From IMG/VR virus record IMGVR_UViG_3300017605_000885, positions 1 through 49,365 of that record: 49,365 nucleotides of DNA; one strand, 5' to 3'. Source of the DNA: a virus. How positions within the stretch are numbered: the first letter of the stretch is position 1; each line of letters begins with the position of its first letter. The position numbers and the translations under genes are program-made. The notes under the pieces are model-generated. The model was not told where the DNA came from, made no database searches, and worked only from the letters and a program-made list of their open reading frames with translations. Below, in pieces: positions 25,038 through 31,735 of this stretch.

Positions 25038-25196
25038 ATGAGCGACGTAGACGTTATCGAGGCCCGGAAGCTAGCCCCAACAGTTAGCTGCACAGACTTG
25101 GCGAAGAAGTACGGCGTTGGATACGGCGCAATGTATTGGGCAATCAAAGGGTGGTCTTTCCGCCACCTAAACTTGGATTACCCTCCGCAATTCTAA
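25038..25196 (+). CDS. Helix-turn-helix-like small protein (52 aa from ATG; frame open further upstream)
   Basis: From the ATG at 25038 the frame reads MSDVDVIEARKLAP, then CTDLAKKYGVGYGAMYWAIK, which is the pattern of a phage HNH-adjacent or sigma-like HTH (helix, GVG turn, recognition helix). The same frame is open and protein-like back through 24930 (YVPPPPKEYPAKYVGRKPIR), where no ATG, GTG or TTG occurs. The true protein is therefore probably longer and may be reached by a -1 frameshift from the 87-residue gene that ends at 24960. A sequence-specific DNA-binding role is inferred. Confidence 0.5.
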   Translation: MSDVDVIEARKLAPTVSCTDLAKKYGVGYGAMYWAIKGWSFRHLNLDYPPQF

Positions 25197-25224
25197 GATC
25201 CGTGAACCCGTGCAGCAGGGAAGT

Positions 25225-25230
25225 TATACT
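25225..25230 (+). promoter_or_regulatory. Possible -10 element upstream of the structured non-coding region
   Basis: TATACT (five of six consensus bases) lies at 25225-25230. The hexamer 17 bases upstream (GTGAAC) matches consensus at only three positions, so the promoter is weakly supported. It would drive transcription through the structured region that follows. Confidence 0.3.
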
Positions 25231-25403
25231 CGCTGACCGACGTCTTTTTTTCGTGCAGTTTTTGCTAGTTTTCTGGTACGCGCATAGACGGCCCCCCTGA
25301 AACCCCCGAGGCCCGCCGGCAGCCACCAGAAAACACCCCCGAGGGGGTAAGCCGGCTCGCCTCCGGGAGATTAACCACTTCCAGCGGGCAAAGCCAGATG
25401 GAT

Positions 25404-26051
25404 GCGGCTAATCGCCGCTTTTATATCGGACCGTCCACGGAGGGCACCTGATGAGGGGATGCTCCTTTCGTCCACCAGCGTGCTTCCTGTCTGCTACTAG
25501 GGCCCTCCAGCAGCTCCCTCTGGCTTCACCCCAGGAGAGGAAGGAAGCTTCAGGCAGCTGCTAACGGCTTGATATATCACGAGATTGGGAAGAAGGTTCC
25601 CAAGCTCGGGATAGCCGATATCCATGACTCTAACCGGATGCTTATGTAATTCGCTCTGGGGTGATCCCAGGGACTTGCGTACCCCCAATCCCTCCTGTAC
25701 CCTAGGCACCGGCTTCGGGAAACGCCAGCCCGCAACCTGCTATCCGTAGCGTCTGGATAACGGCTCTGCTCCAGACCGAGCCGAAACCGCCTCGCATCGG
25801 AGCAGAAGTCTCCCGTTACGAGACGCTATCCGTAGCGCTATCCGCCCGCCCCCTGGGTTTGCGGCTAGCAGGCCAGTAACACGGCTCCTACGGTTAGCGG
25901 CTGGGATAAGGGATATAGCTGGCACAGTCATTGGTCATGCCACCGGCGATATCCGGAGCGTACCTAATTGACTACGGAAAGCGCTATCGGTGAGCTCGAT
26001 CGTCCCACATCGGGAATTGCGCTGAGCTAGGCTGTACTTGCCAGCGGGCAA
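25404..26051 (+). ncRNA. Candidate large structured phage RNA in the biggest non-coding gap
   Basis: The stretch 25197-26085 has no credible gene: its short open frames lack ribosome sites and normal composition. It holds an ordered series of helices: GCGGC/GCCGC (25404-25418); GGAGGGC/GCCCTCC (25439-25445 with 25502-25508) enclosing a hairpin at 25450-25472; AGCAGCT/AGCTGCT (25509-25515 with 25556-25562); CGGCT/AGCCG (25565-25569 with 25613-25617) enclosing an 11-pair hairpin at 25580-25608; CTCTGGG/CCCAGGG (25654-25672); a 21-pair nested stem at 25747-25828; TGGCA/TGCCA (25920-25942); and TTGCC/GGCAA (26038-26051). Giant phage RNAs such as GOLLD and ROOL have this size and density of structure, but I cannot match the sequence to either. 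Strand and ends are inferred. An origin of replication is the main alternative. Confidence 0.45.
25747..25828 (+). other. Nested 21-pair stem-loop within the candidate RNA
   Basis: Three coaxial helices nest: TAGCGTCT with AGACGCTA (25747-25754, 25821-25828), TAACGG with CCGTTA (25758-25763, 25813-25818) and CTGCTCC with GGAGCAG (25766-25772, 25799-25805). A competing pairing GGCTC with GAGCC (25762-25766, 25778-25782) would make a pseudoknot with the third helix. The flanks carry two copies of GCTATCCGTAGCG (25739-25751 and 25826-25838 region), each able to form a small TCCG-loop hairpin. Confidence 0.7.
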
Positions 26052-26085
26052 TTGAGCTCGCTGCGTTGCCCCCGGAGCCAGCCAC

Positions 26086-26391
26086 ATGTTTACCGCCGCC
26101 ACAACCGCCACTCCAGAGCTCTGGTCCGCTGCTCACTCTGCGCTCATGCAAGGCCGTTGGTCTGTTGCCCGTCGCCTCTGTGAAGAGCTCTCGCGCCGCT
26201 CGGACTATGTCGACCACCTGTCGTCTGTCGCCGGCTACGTTGCAGCTCAGCGCCGCACCGATTGTGAGCGCGCTCTAGACGCTGGCTTCTCGCAGCTGTT
26301 GCAGGACCGCATCGAGGGCGTCAACAGCCGCGCAGACCGCAACCGAGATCTGCTGTTCGCTGGCGCCCAACGGGTCGTTTCGGACTTCTGA
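26086..26391 (+). CDS. Unrecognised small early protein, 101 aa
   Basis: The ATG at 26086 has GGAG eight bases upstream. The 101 residues are largely helical and Ala/Arg-rich (ARRLCEELSRRSDYVDHLSS), with no domain I recognise. It is the first gene after the structured gap and begins the run of small early genes. The hairpin at 26038-26051 lies just before its ribosome site and may influence translation. Confidence 0.7.
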   Translation: MFTAATTATPELWSAAHSALMQGRWSVARRLCEELSRRSDYVDHLSSVAGYVAAQRRTDCERALDAGFSQLLQDRIEGVNSRADRNRDLLFAGAQRVVSDF

Positions 26392-26424
26392 GCTTCCGTA
26401 GCGCGCCGTCAGCTGGCGTGGTCT

Positions 26425-26442
26425 CGCACCGTCCTAGGTGCG
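26425..26442 (+). repeat. Intergenic hairpin (CGCACC/GGTGCG)
   Basis: CGCACC (26425-26430) pairs with GGTGCG (26437-26442), and an outer CGTGG/CCACG (26417-26421 with 26447-26451) extends it to 11 pairs with a small internal loop. It lies between two small early genes and has no T-run. Confidence 0.6.
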
Positions 26443-26506
26443 ATCGCCACGGCGACTTGCGGCTCGCTGCGGGCGCTACAGCCCGGTCCATCCCATAGGA
26501 GTCATC

Positions 26507-26653
26507 ATGTCAGCCGTCGTTCTACGTTCTAAGGCCGTCTGGTTCTCTCGCCTCGCAAACGCCACCAGCTGTCCCGCCGAGCGAGCCCTCATCGAGGCTC
26601 GCATGACCCTCGCCATACGGTACGCCGTTCGCGCCGCTCGTCCCGCCGTCTAA
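26507..26653 (+). CDS. Very small basic protein, 48 aa
   Basis: I start at the ATG at 26507 because ATAGGAGTCATC lies directly upstream and matches the start-associated motif of this region. The product MSAVVLRSKAVWFSRLANAT is basic and Ala/Arg-rich with one Cys. Function unknown. Confidence 0.6.
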   Translation: MSAVVLRSKAVWFSRLANATSCPAERALIEARMTLAIRYAVRAARPAV

Positions 26654-26699
26654 GCACAGCTGCGCCCACCGTCATTACCCAGAGTCATAGGAGTCACCC

Positions 26700-26918
26700 A
26701 TGTTCGCACGCATCATCATCTCACTCGCCCTCGTCTCGTCTGCCGCGTCCGCCGAGACGCTGCACCACGGCAAGGTCTACAAGACCACGGCCGATCGCAT
26801 CGTGGCCGAACGTCAGCTCGTCTGCACCTATGCCAAGGGCTCGACTCGTGTCGAGACCGATTCCAAGGGGCGCACCGTGGTGATCATGGGCAAGGTTTGC
26901 ACGGAGGTCAGCCGCTAA
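26700..26918 (+). CDS. Small exported protein with signal peptide, 72 aa
   Basis: Residues 1-18 form a clean Sec signal peptide: MFARIIISLALVSSAASA, with an A-x-A cleavage site before ETLHHGK. The mature 54 residues contain two Cys (QLVCTYAKG and GKVCTEV) that may form a disulphide in the periplasm or outside the cell, and many beta-prone residues. The start follows ATAGGAGTCACCC. An exported small early protein suggests superinfection exclusion or surface modification, but this is only inference from location and export. Confidence 0.75.
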   Translation: MFARIIISLALVSSAASAETLHHGKVYKTTADRIVAERQLVCTYAKGSTRVETDSKGRTVVIMGKVCTEVSR

Positions 26919-26929
26919 CGAGCGTCGCA

Positions 26930-26952
26930 GCTGGCCTGCCTAGCGGGCCAGC
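26930..26952 (+). repeat. Intergenic hairpin (GCTGGCC/GGCCAGC)
   Basis: Seven perfect pairs, GCTGGCC (26930-26936) with GGCCAGC (26946-26952) and a nine-base loop, 12 bases after the preceding stop codon. No T-run follows. Confidence 0.7.
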
Positions 26953-26989
26953 AACGATTCCCGTCAACGTCTCACCCGGAGTTACCCCA

Positions 26990-27640
26990 ATGACCATCGA
27001 TCGCCACATTGTTCAGGACGCTTGCCATTATGCCTTGCTCGCTGCTGGCGGGTCTATCAACGGTTTTGAAGCTTGCGTTAGCGGCGTCAGCCGTAGCGTC
27101 GCAATGCGCCGTGCACTCAGCATGGCTCGCAAAGCGTTCGGCACCAGCGAGCTTTCCAGTATCAGCAATCTGATCGCGGACGCTGGCAAGCTTTGGGCCC
27201 GTATCTGCGAGCTTGCTCGGCGCAACGATATCGATGCCTACACTGGGCAAGCGTTGCAGGGCTACGATAGCCCAACGGACGACGCGATCGCCTCCTATGC
27301 TCGCGAGTATCACGAGCATGGCTCGCCCTCTATGGCACACACCAGCATGAGCTTTGCCGTCATGCCTACCAGGGAAGACTTCGATCGGGCGTTCGACGCC
27401 GTCTGCGCCGATACCGGCAAGTTTGAATTCGGTAACGATCCGTTCGTTGGATTCGACGCGCTGAACGCCAGCGAGCTTTGGCGTCAGCTGGAAACGCAGC
27501 TGGCCACGTGGAATGAGGGCGAGCATGCAAGCGATTGCCCCGGGGCTGGTGATTGCGACGGCTCGGACGATTGCCCATCGGAGCAGGCTGGCCGCTGGTG
27601 CTCGGATGTGCTCGGAGTGCTAGGTTTCGAATGGATCTGA
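26990..27640 (+). CDS. Unrecognised early protein, 216 aa
   Basis: The start is the ATG at 26990, preceded by CCGGAGTTACCCCA (the region's start motif); an in-frame upstream extension would begin inside the previous gene. The product is helical in the first 110 residues (SMARKAFGTSELSSISNLIA), with a Cys/Asp/Gly-rich segment near residues 180-200 (DCPGAGDCDGSDDC) that could bind metal. No known domain is recognised. It is one of several medium-size early genes with the same upstream motif and downstream hairpin. Confidence 0.7.
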   Translation: MTIDRHIVQDACHYALLAAGGSINGFEACVSGVSRSVAMRRALSMARKAFGTSELSSISNLIADAGKLWARICELARRNDIDAYTGQALQGYDSPTDDAIASYAREYHEHGSPSMAHTSMSFAVMPTREDFDRAFDAVCADTGKFEFGNDPFVGFDALNASELWRQLETQLATWNEGEHASDCPGAGDCDGSDDCPSEQAGRWCSDVLGVLGFEWI

Positions 27641-27659
27641 GCCGCTAGCGTCCGGGCCA

Positions 27660-27686
27660 GCTAGCGCCGTAGTGTACGGCGCTAGC
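27660..27686 (+). repeat. Perfect 12-bp intergenic hairpin
   Basis: GCTAGCGCCGTA (27660-27671) and TACGGCGCTAGC (27675-27686) are perfect complements separated by GTG. The element starts 19 bases after the preceding stop and ends 31 bases before the next start. No T-run follows, so it is more likely an mRNA-end, processing or protein-binding element than a simple terminator. Confidence 0.85.
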
Positions 27687-27717
27687 GAGCCTGAACACCA
27701 GCAACCAGAGGTTACCC

Positions 27718-28260
27718 ATGGATCAGAACGACATTGCAAACCACGCCCGTGCACAAGCCAATGCCCGTCGAAAGGACTACGGTCCGTTGGGCAAGGCCTG
27801 GATCGATATCGGCTCGGACGTTGATTGGCAAGGCCACGGCGGACGCTGGGCACGCCACATCGAGGGAACGCGCTACCACGTCATCCGCTTCGAGAATTGC
27901 GAGGATTGGGGCGACGGCGCAACCGGCTATCATTGCGATCTTCAGGAGGTGACGATCGATAACCCACAACTAGAGCAAGCTATGCGGTCCACGTGCGGCA
28001 ATGAGCTTCTGTCCGAGACGCCGCCGGAAGCTCACAACTGGGTTAAGGTCGAGGCGCTTTCCAGCTACGGTGCTTATGCGCCGCTATGGCAAGAGGCGAG
28101 CGGCAACAGTTGGGCGCTCCTACGCGCCGCTAAACGGGAGTCGAGGTTACTCGCCACCGATAGCGCCGAGTATGAAGACCGGATGGATCGTCCCGTCAAT
28201 GCGATCGGCACGTCCGCCCGGAACTACGGGTTAGGTCGCATCCTGTCTAGCGATAGCTAA
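27718..28260 (+). CDS. Unrecognised early protein, 180 aa
   Basis: ATG at 27718, preceded by ACCAGAGGTTACCC. The protein begins MDQNDIANHARAQANARRKD and has a Trp- and Gly-rich beta region around residues 25-85 (HVIRFENCEDWGDGATGYH). The C-terminal third is helical and charged. It contains no motif that I can assign. The shared translational signal suggests regulation together with the other small early genes. Confidence 0.7.
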   Translation: MDQNDIANHARAQANARRKDYGPLGKAWIDIGSDVDWQGHGGRWARHIEGTRYHVIRFENCEDWGDGATGYHCDLQEVTIDNPQLEQAMRSTCGNELLSETPPEAHNWVKVEALSSYGAYAPLWQEASGNSWALLRAAKRESRLLATDSAEYEDRMDRPVNAIGTSARNYGLGRILSSDS

Positions 28261-28271
28261 CGACCGTTGCT

Positions 28272-28295
28272 CGGAGCGCTCGCAAGAGCGCTCCG
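28272..28295 (+). repeat. Perfect 10-bp intergenic hairpin with GCAA tetraloop
   Basis: CGGAGCGCTC (28272-28281) and GAGCGCTCCG (28286-28295) pair perfectly around GCAA, a GNRA tetraloop that makes RNA hairpins especially stable. It lies 12 bases after the preceding stop. Confidence 0.85.
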
Positions 28296-28337
28296 CACAT
28301 TGCTCGCTAGCTGTTACCCATCAACCAGAGGTTACCC

Positions 28338-28898
28338 ATGTCCTTTGAACTGTCGTTCTCGCCCGAATTCTACTTTGCCGAAGGTGAGCCGTACGATCGC
28401 CGCGACCTTGCACTGAACGCCGATGGTCAACCCTACAGCGTCTACAGCGCTATCTGTCTCATGGCAGAGAAAGACAAGCGAGCTTGGCGCCACTTGGCTA
28501 AGGAAGTGTTCGGCTGCAAGCCTGAACATCTAACGGCGGAAACTGTCCTAGACAAGATCCAGGAGACGAACACATGCGGGACGCTGTCCGTGCCGGTCGA
28601 CGTCTGGATCGATCCCGAGGGATACCACACAGTCGAGGTGCACGAAGCTTCGCACTACGTTTGGGGATCGGGCATGTCCGGTTGCCTGTATGATAACCAG
28701 GGAACGGCTGCAACGCAGGCCGATGCAATCGAGTGTGTGTTGTTCGTGTTCTCGAACCAGCTTTCCAAGCGCGAGCTTGCCAAAGCCAAGGCCGCGCTCA
28801 AGGCCGATGGTATCTACTACTTTCGCAAGCCAGCCGAGATGGGAGCGCAGTACTGCGAGATCTCCGTCGAGCGGGGCGAGTGTCCGGAGGCCGAGTGA
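28338..28898 (+). CDS. Unrecognised early protein, 186 aa
   Basis: ATG at 28338, preceded by ACCAGAGGTTACCC, identical to the motif before 27718. The 186 residues are acidic overall with five Cys. An N-terminal beta region (MSFELSFSPEFYFAEGEPYD) is followed by a helical centre and a region with VEVHEASHYVWGSG; the His-x-x-x-His there is not a clear enzyme motif. It ends in ATGA-like overlap with the next gene (TGATG). Function unknown. Confidence 0.7.
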   Translation: MSFELSFSPEFYFAEGEPYDRRDLALNADGQPYSVYSAICLMAEKDKRAWRHLAKEVFGCKPEHLTAETVLDKIQETNTCGTLSVPVDVWIDPEGYHTVEVHEASHYVWGSGMSGCLYDNQGTAATQADAIECVLFVFSNQLSKRELAKAKAALKADGIYYFRKPAEMGAQYCEISVERGECPEAE

Positions 28899-29101
28899 TG
28901 ATTGAACTGGCCGCAATGCTGATCGTGGCGGTCGTCGGTACGCCGATCGCCTTGCTCCTACTCTGGGCCGCTGCGATGGTAGTGTATGGGGCGCTCTATT
29001 GCGTCGTCTGCATCATCGCTGCGCCTATCCTCCTGTTAGAGCGAATCGAGAAAGCGATTGTCGCTCGCTTTGGAAAGAATGCCCGCCATGCCCGAAAGTA
29101 A
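28898..29101 (+). CDS. Small two-segment membrane protein, 67 aa
   Basis: The ATG at 28898 overlaps the preceding stop by one base. Residues 2-30 and 31-50 are strongly hydrophobic (LIVAVVGTPIALLLLWAAAM, then YGALYCVVCIIAAPILLL), predicting two transmembrane helices, followed by a basic tail (RIEKAIVARFGKNARHARK). It is placed among early genes rather than with lysis genes, so a role at the host membrane early in infection is more likely than a holin. That role is not proven. Confidence 0.75.
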   Translation: MIELAAMLIVAVVGTPIALLLLWAAAMVVYGALYCVVCIIAAPILLLERIEKAIVARFGKNARHARK

Positions 29102-29657
29102 GTCTCTCACGGCCGCCCTGCTGGTTGACCACATAACGGAGCGCAAGCGCCACTGGAAGCAACGCGGCGCCAGCGAGGAACGGCTGAACCGCTATCTCGG
29201 CCGGTGTGAGGTCATACTCTGTCGCATCGCAGCGCGCCGTGGCGAGCCGTTGCCAACGCTGTATGTGAGCAAGCTCGCTGACGGCCTGTGGCTCACCAGC
29301 TGGCCCGGAACGAAGGTTGCCAAGCTCGAAGTAAGGGGCAAGGCTCGGGCGTTTCGAACAGAGCTCACCTGCTACCGGTGCACAATCGAAGGTCGGGTGT
29401 ATATCGGCCGTGGCCTGGGAGAAGGCATGTATATCAACATGCGTCCCTCGTCTCGCGGCGACGGCCCGTCGCTACCACGGCCGGGGCGAGCCGTCACACC
29501 GCGCGACTTACACAGGCTGAAAGCTACCCAGGAGACGCACACGATCTATTGCCCGAAGTGTCACGGCGAGTATAGCGCCCACCATAGGGATTACTTCGGG
29601 CACGACGACGACCCGTTCAAGTGTTGCAGGGTCAATAGCTGGCTCATTGCCCGTTGA
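29088..29657 (+). CDS. Basic protein with C-terminal zinc-binding-like cysteines, 189 aa
   Basis: I favour the ATG at 29088 (MPESKSLTAALLVDHITERK), overlapping the membrane gene by 14 bases; an ATG at 29079 and a TTG at 29058 are also in frame. The protein is Arg/Lys-rich. Cys pairs occur at LTCYRCTIEG and IYCPKCHGEY, with FKCCRVN near the end, suggesting one or two zinc ribbons. No homologous family is recognised. A DNA- or RNA-binding role is inferred. Confidence 0.65.
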   Translation: MPESKSLTAALLVDHITERKRHWKQRGASEERLNRYLGRCEVILCRIAARRGEPLPTLYVSKLADGLWLTSWPGTKVAKLEVRGKARAFRTELTCYRCTIEGRVYIGRGLGEGMYINMRPSSRGDGPSLPRPGRAVTPRDLHRLKATQETHTIYCPKCHGEYSAHHRDYFGHDDDPFKCCRVNSWLIAR

Positions 29658-29665
29658 CCATCACT

Positions 29666-29692
29666 CGGCACGCCACTAGTGGTAGCGTGCCG
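29666..29692 (+). repeat. Intergenic hairpin (CGGCACGC/GCGTGCCG) with palindromic loop
   Basis: Eight perfect pairs, 29666-29673 with 29685-29692. The loop contains CACTAGTG, itself a palindrome. It begins nine bases after the preceding stop codon and no T-run follows. Confidence 0.75.
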
Positions 29693-29722
29693 TGCTGGTT
29701 GCCAACGATAGGAGATTACCCA

Positions 29723-30121
29723 ATGAACGCAGCAGAGTTTGACCGCATGTGCGCCGAGTATCTGACATTCGATCTGTCGTCGCTCGGAATGAAGCGCGAC
29801 GATACGGGCTGGGAACACTACGCTTATGAGGTTACCCTCATGCGTGGTGACCAGATCCACAAGGCGACCTATCGACAGGGAACGGGTATTGACGGCCTGC
29901 CCACTGTTGGCCGGGTCGTTGCCTGCCTGCTTTCCGATGCCCGCGCGGGATTCGAACACAACGACTTCGAGTCGTTCGCGTCCGAGTTTGGGTATGACGC
30001 CGATTCGCGGAAAGCGGAGCGCATCTATATCGCGTGTCGGGAGACGTCCAGCGCTATGCGGGCGTTGCTGGGCGAGCAATACGACCGATTCGAGCTTGCC
30101 GCCATCGAGTCTGACCAGTGA
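29723..30121 (+). CDS. Unrecognised early protein, 132 aa
   Basis: The ATG at 29723 follows ATAGGAGATTACCCA. The 132 residues start MNAAEFDRMCAEYLTFDLSS, with alternating beta and helical segments and an acidic middle. No motif is recognised. It overlaps the next gene by four bases (GTGA). Confidence 0.65.
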   Translation: MNAAEFDRMCAEYLTFDLSSLGMKRDDTGWEHYAYEVTLMRGDQIHKATYRQGTGIDGLPTVGRVVACLLSDARAGFEHNDFESFASEFGYDADSRKAERIYIACRETSSAMRALLGEQYDRFELAAIESDQ

Positions 30122-30306
30122 TCAAGCCTACCGCTCAATGCCAGCCCGATTGCCCCGGTTGGAGGGTAGCCAGGGTTGGCGGATGTCCGGTCATCGGGGT
30201 ATGCCTCAGATGCTGGGCAACCGAGTCTGTCCGTCCAACGATCGCCTACTACATGCACCAGCCTGAAGTCAGGGCGGCGCTAGACCAGAGAAAGGGTCCA
30301 CAATGA
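30118..30306 (+). CDS. Small Cys-rich protein, 62 aa
   Basis: Starts with GTG at 30118 in a GTGA overlap. Four Cys residues (AQCQPDC, GGCPVIGVCLRC) are spaced like a small zinc-binding knuckle. The rest is unremarkable. It overlaps the next gene by four bases. Confidence 0.6.
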   Translation: MIKPTAQCQPDCPGWRVARVGGCPVIGVCLRCWATESVRPTIAYYMHQPEVRAALDQRKGPQ

Positions 30307-30554
30307 CTCATATAAACCATCCGAGCTACAACACCGACATCGGCCCCGGTGCAGAAGAGACTATCGCCCAAGCGATCCGAACCAGTGTGCGCGAGAACCG
30401 CACGGTATCGCTGGACTACAGCGAAGCACTGGAGGAGATCCTGGTGCGCGACTGTGATGGCACGTCCAACACCGAGCACACGTATTGGGGCACCGAAGAC
30501 GACGGCAGCGAGTGGCAGATCACGCTTACTGGTAGCGGGTCAAGCTCGGACTGA
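30303..30554 (+). CDS. Small acidic protein, 83 aa
   Basis: ATG at 30303 in an ATGA overlap with the previous gene. It is acidic overall (TEDDGSEWQITLTG near the end), with an alpha-beta pattern (AEETIAQAIRTSVRENRTVS). No family recognised. Confidence 0.6.
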   Translation: MTHINHPSYNTDIGPGAEETIAQAIRTSVRENRTVSLDYSEALEEILVRDCDGTSNTEHTYWGTEDDGSEWQITLTGSGSSSD

Positions 30555-30571
30555 CCGGTGATCCATCACCC

Positions 30572-30601
30572 CAGGGGTGCTACCTACAGGTTGCGCCCCT
30601 G
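30572..30601 (+). repeat. Intergenic hairpin (CAGGGGTGC/GCGCCCCTG)
   Basis: Nine pairs with one G-T wobble, 30572-30580 with 30593-30601, beginning 18 bases after the preceding stop. The following TGTCGTTTC is only weakly T-rich, so termination is possible but not certain. Confidence 0.7.
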
Positions 30602-30691
30602 TGTCGTTTCAGTATTGCAGTCGCGTTTCGCGTCTGACATGTTGCCACACCCGTAGCGTTTGGGTGACGCTCGGGGGATGGGTGGTGGTGG

Positions 30692-30862
30692 GTGCTGGCT
30701 CGATTCGACTTCGATCAGTATCGGCGGCGGGTGGACGGCTTCGAGTACCGAGCCAGGCGGCGAGACGTGCCACGAGATGTCGCGTTGTTGCTGGAGCTAG
30801 CGCGAGACATCGAGCTAGAGGAACGCATTATCCTTGACCTCACGGATAACGTCATGTATTAG
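30692..30862 (+). CDS. Very small charged protein, 56 aa
   Basis: A GTG at 30692 opens a 56-residue frame: an N-terminus rich in Phe, Asp, Tyr and Arg (ARFDFDQYRRRVDG), an Arg-rich stretch, then an acidic helix (LLLELARDIELEERIILDL). The amino acid composition is protein-like and the frame ends in TAG at 30862. A G-rich stretch serves as ribosome site. Its end overlaps the end of the leftward gene 30852-31073 by 11 bases. Confidence 0.5.
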   Translation: MLARFDFDQYRRRVDGFEYRARRRDVPRDVALLLELARDIELEERIILDLTDNVMY

Positions 30863-31073
30863 TGCATTCCGTAATGGAATCCCTGATCTCGATGCCTTCG
30901 GGCGTGAGCCGGTAGTGTCCGTCCAAGTCGAGCTTGGCGTAGCCGAACCTCACGAGCACTTCGAGCGCTTGCCTGAATGCTGCGCCCAAACGCATCGGCG
31001 GCCGCTTGCCAGCGATCGCGAGCAACACCTCTAGCTCGTAGTCGACGAGATGGTGGTCCCTCATGTGCGACAC
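30852..31073 (-). CDS. Winged-helix-like small protein on the opposite strand, 73 aa
   Basis: This is the only convincing leftward gene within the early block. From GTG at 31073 (or an ATG at 31064) it reads a helix (LVDYELEVLLAIAGKRPP), a second helix (LGAAFRQALEVLVRFGYA) and a beta wing (DGHYRLTPEGIEI), the pattern of small MarR/PadR-like winged-helix domains. No ribosome site is visible. A reversed regulator inside the early operon is where a lysogeny repressor often lies, but the immunity role is a guess. Confidence 0.55.
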   Translation of the reverse strand: MSHMRDHHLVDYELEVLLAIAGKRPPMRLGAAFRQALEVLVRFGYAKLDLDGHYRLTPEGIEIRDSITECTNT

Positions 31074-31191
31074 GGTGGCATGAAACGTATCAAAGAGGAA
31101 TAGGGAATCTTGCGTGGCAATGTGGTCGGATGGTAAGCCTCGCTGCTAGGGGCGTGAACACAGGTCGCCCCTGGGAAGGTTACCTTGATGC

Positions 31192-31668
31192 ATGTCACGT
31201 CCACTCACCCACAGACCATTCGCAGGCCTGGAGCCCCCGAAACCAGAGGTGATGGTAGTCAAGCGGCGGACGACCGATCCGGAGACTGGGCTCAGCCTCG
31301 TGAGGCAGATAAGGAGCGTCCCGCTGCCCACGGATCCGCCACCCACCGCACGTCTGACTCCGGACCCGTCGGAGCCAGCTGAAACGATGGCGCCCAAGAA
31401 GAAGAGCAAAGGGAATAAGCCCCCTTGGACACCGGAGAGAAGAGCCAAGTTCATGGCGACGATCGCCAAACAGGGGAAGCAGATACGCAGCAAGAAGAAG
31501 AAGCGCAAAAAAGCGCGGTCCATCGAGGCAAGCGCCACGAGAACACCGATCGCGCAACGAAAGAACACGCCGCGAAACTACGGGGTGAAGTCTATCGGCA
31601 GCCTGCTCGATGAGGTTGTGGGCTGCCTGGAGGAGATAAGGCGGCGCCTTGCGGCGCTGTCTCTTTGA
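31192..31668 (+). CDS. Lys/Arg/Pro-rich protein, 158 aa
   Basis: From the ATG at 31192 the product is Pro-rich and basic (PPKPEVMVVKRRTTDPETG), with a very basic middle (about 100-118, many Lys and Arg), then a helical end (LLDEVVGCLEEIRRRLAALS). This suits nucleic-acid binding. An internal ATG (at MVVKRR) preceded by AGAGGTG is an alternative start, because the motif GGTTACC sits before a different-frame ATG at 31188. No domain recognised. Confidence 0.55.
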   Translation: MSRPLTHRPFAGLEPPKPEVMVVKRRTTDPETGLSLVRQIRSVPLPTDPPPTARLTPDPSEPAETMAPKKKSKGNKPPWTPERRAKFMATIAKQGKQIRSKKKKRKKARSIEASATRTPIAQRKNTPRNYGVKSIGSLLDEVVGCLEEIRRRLAALSL

Positions 31669-31683
31669 GTCGGTAAACAACCA

Positions 31684-31707
31684 GGGGCCCGTAGGGTAGC
31701 GGGCTCC
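31684..31707 (+). repeat. Intergenic hairpin (GGGGCCCG/CGGGCTCC)
   Basis: Eight pairs with one wobble, 31684-31691 with 31700-31707, starting 15 bases after the preceding stop. Same architecture as the other intergenic hairpins of the early block. Confidence 0.65.
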
Positions 31708-31735
31708 AGTTAACCAAGCGACGAGAGGGTAAGGG

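Noticed and set aside
25244-25250. Run of seven T residues as a terminator after the first early genes
   Set aside because: No stable stem directly precedes it; only a four-pair CAGC/GCTG could form at a distance.
25449-25472. CTGATGA core suggesting a hammerhead ribozyme
   Set aside because: The following stem is present, but the conserved GAAA after stem II is missing (the strand reads TTTCGTC), so the catalytic core is not formed on either strand.
25497-25931. Short leftward open frames within the structured gap
   Set aside because: They have no ribosome sites and coincide with strong stem-loops; the RNA interpretation explains the sequence better.
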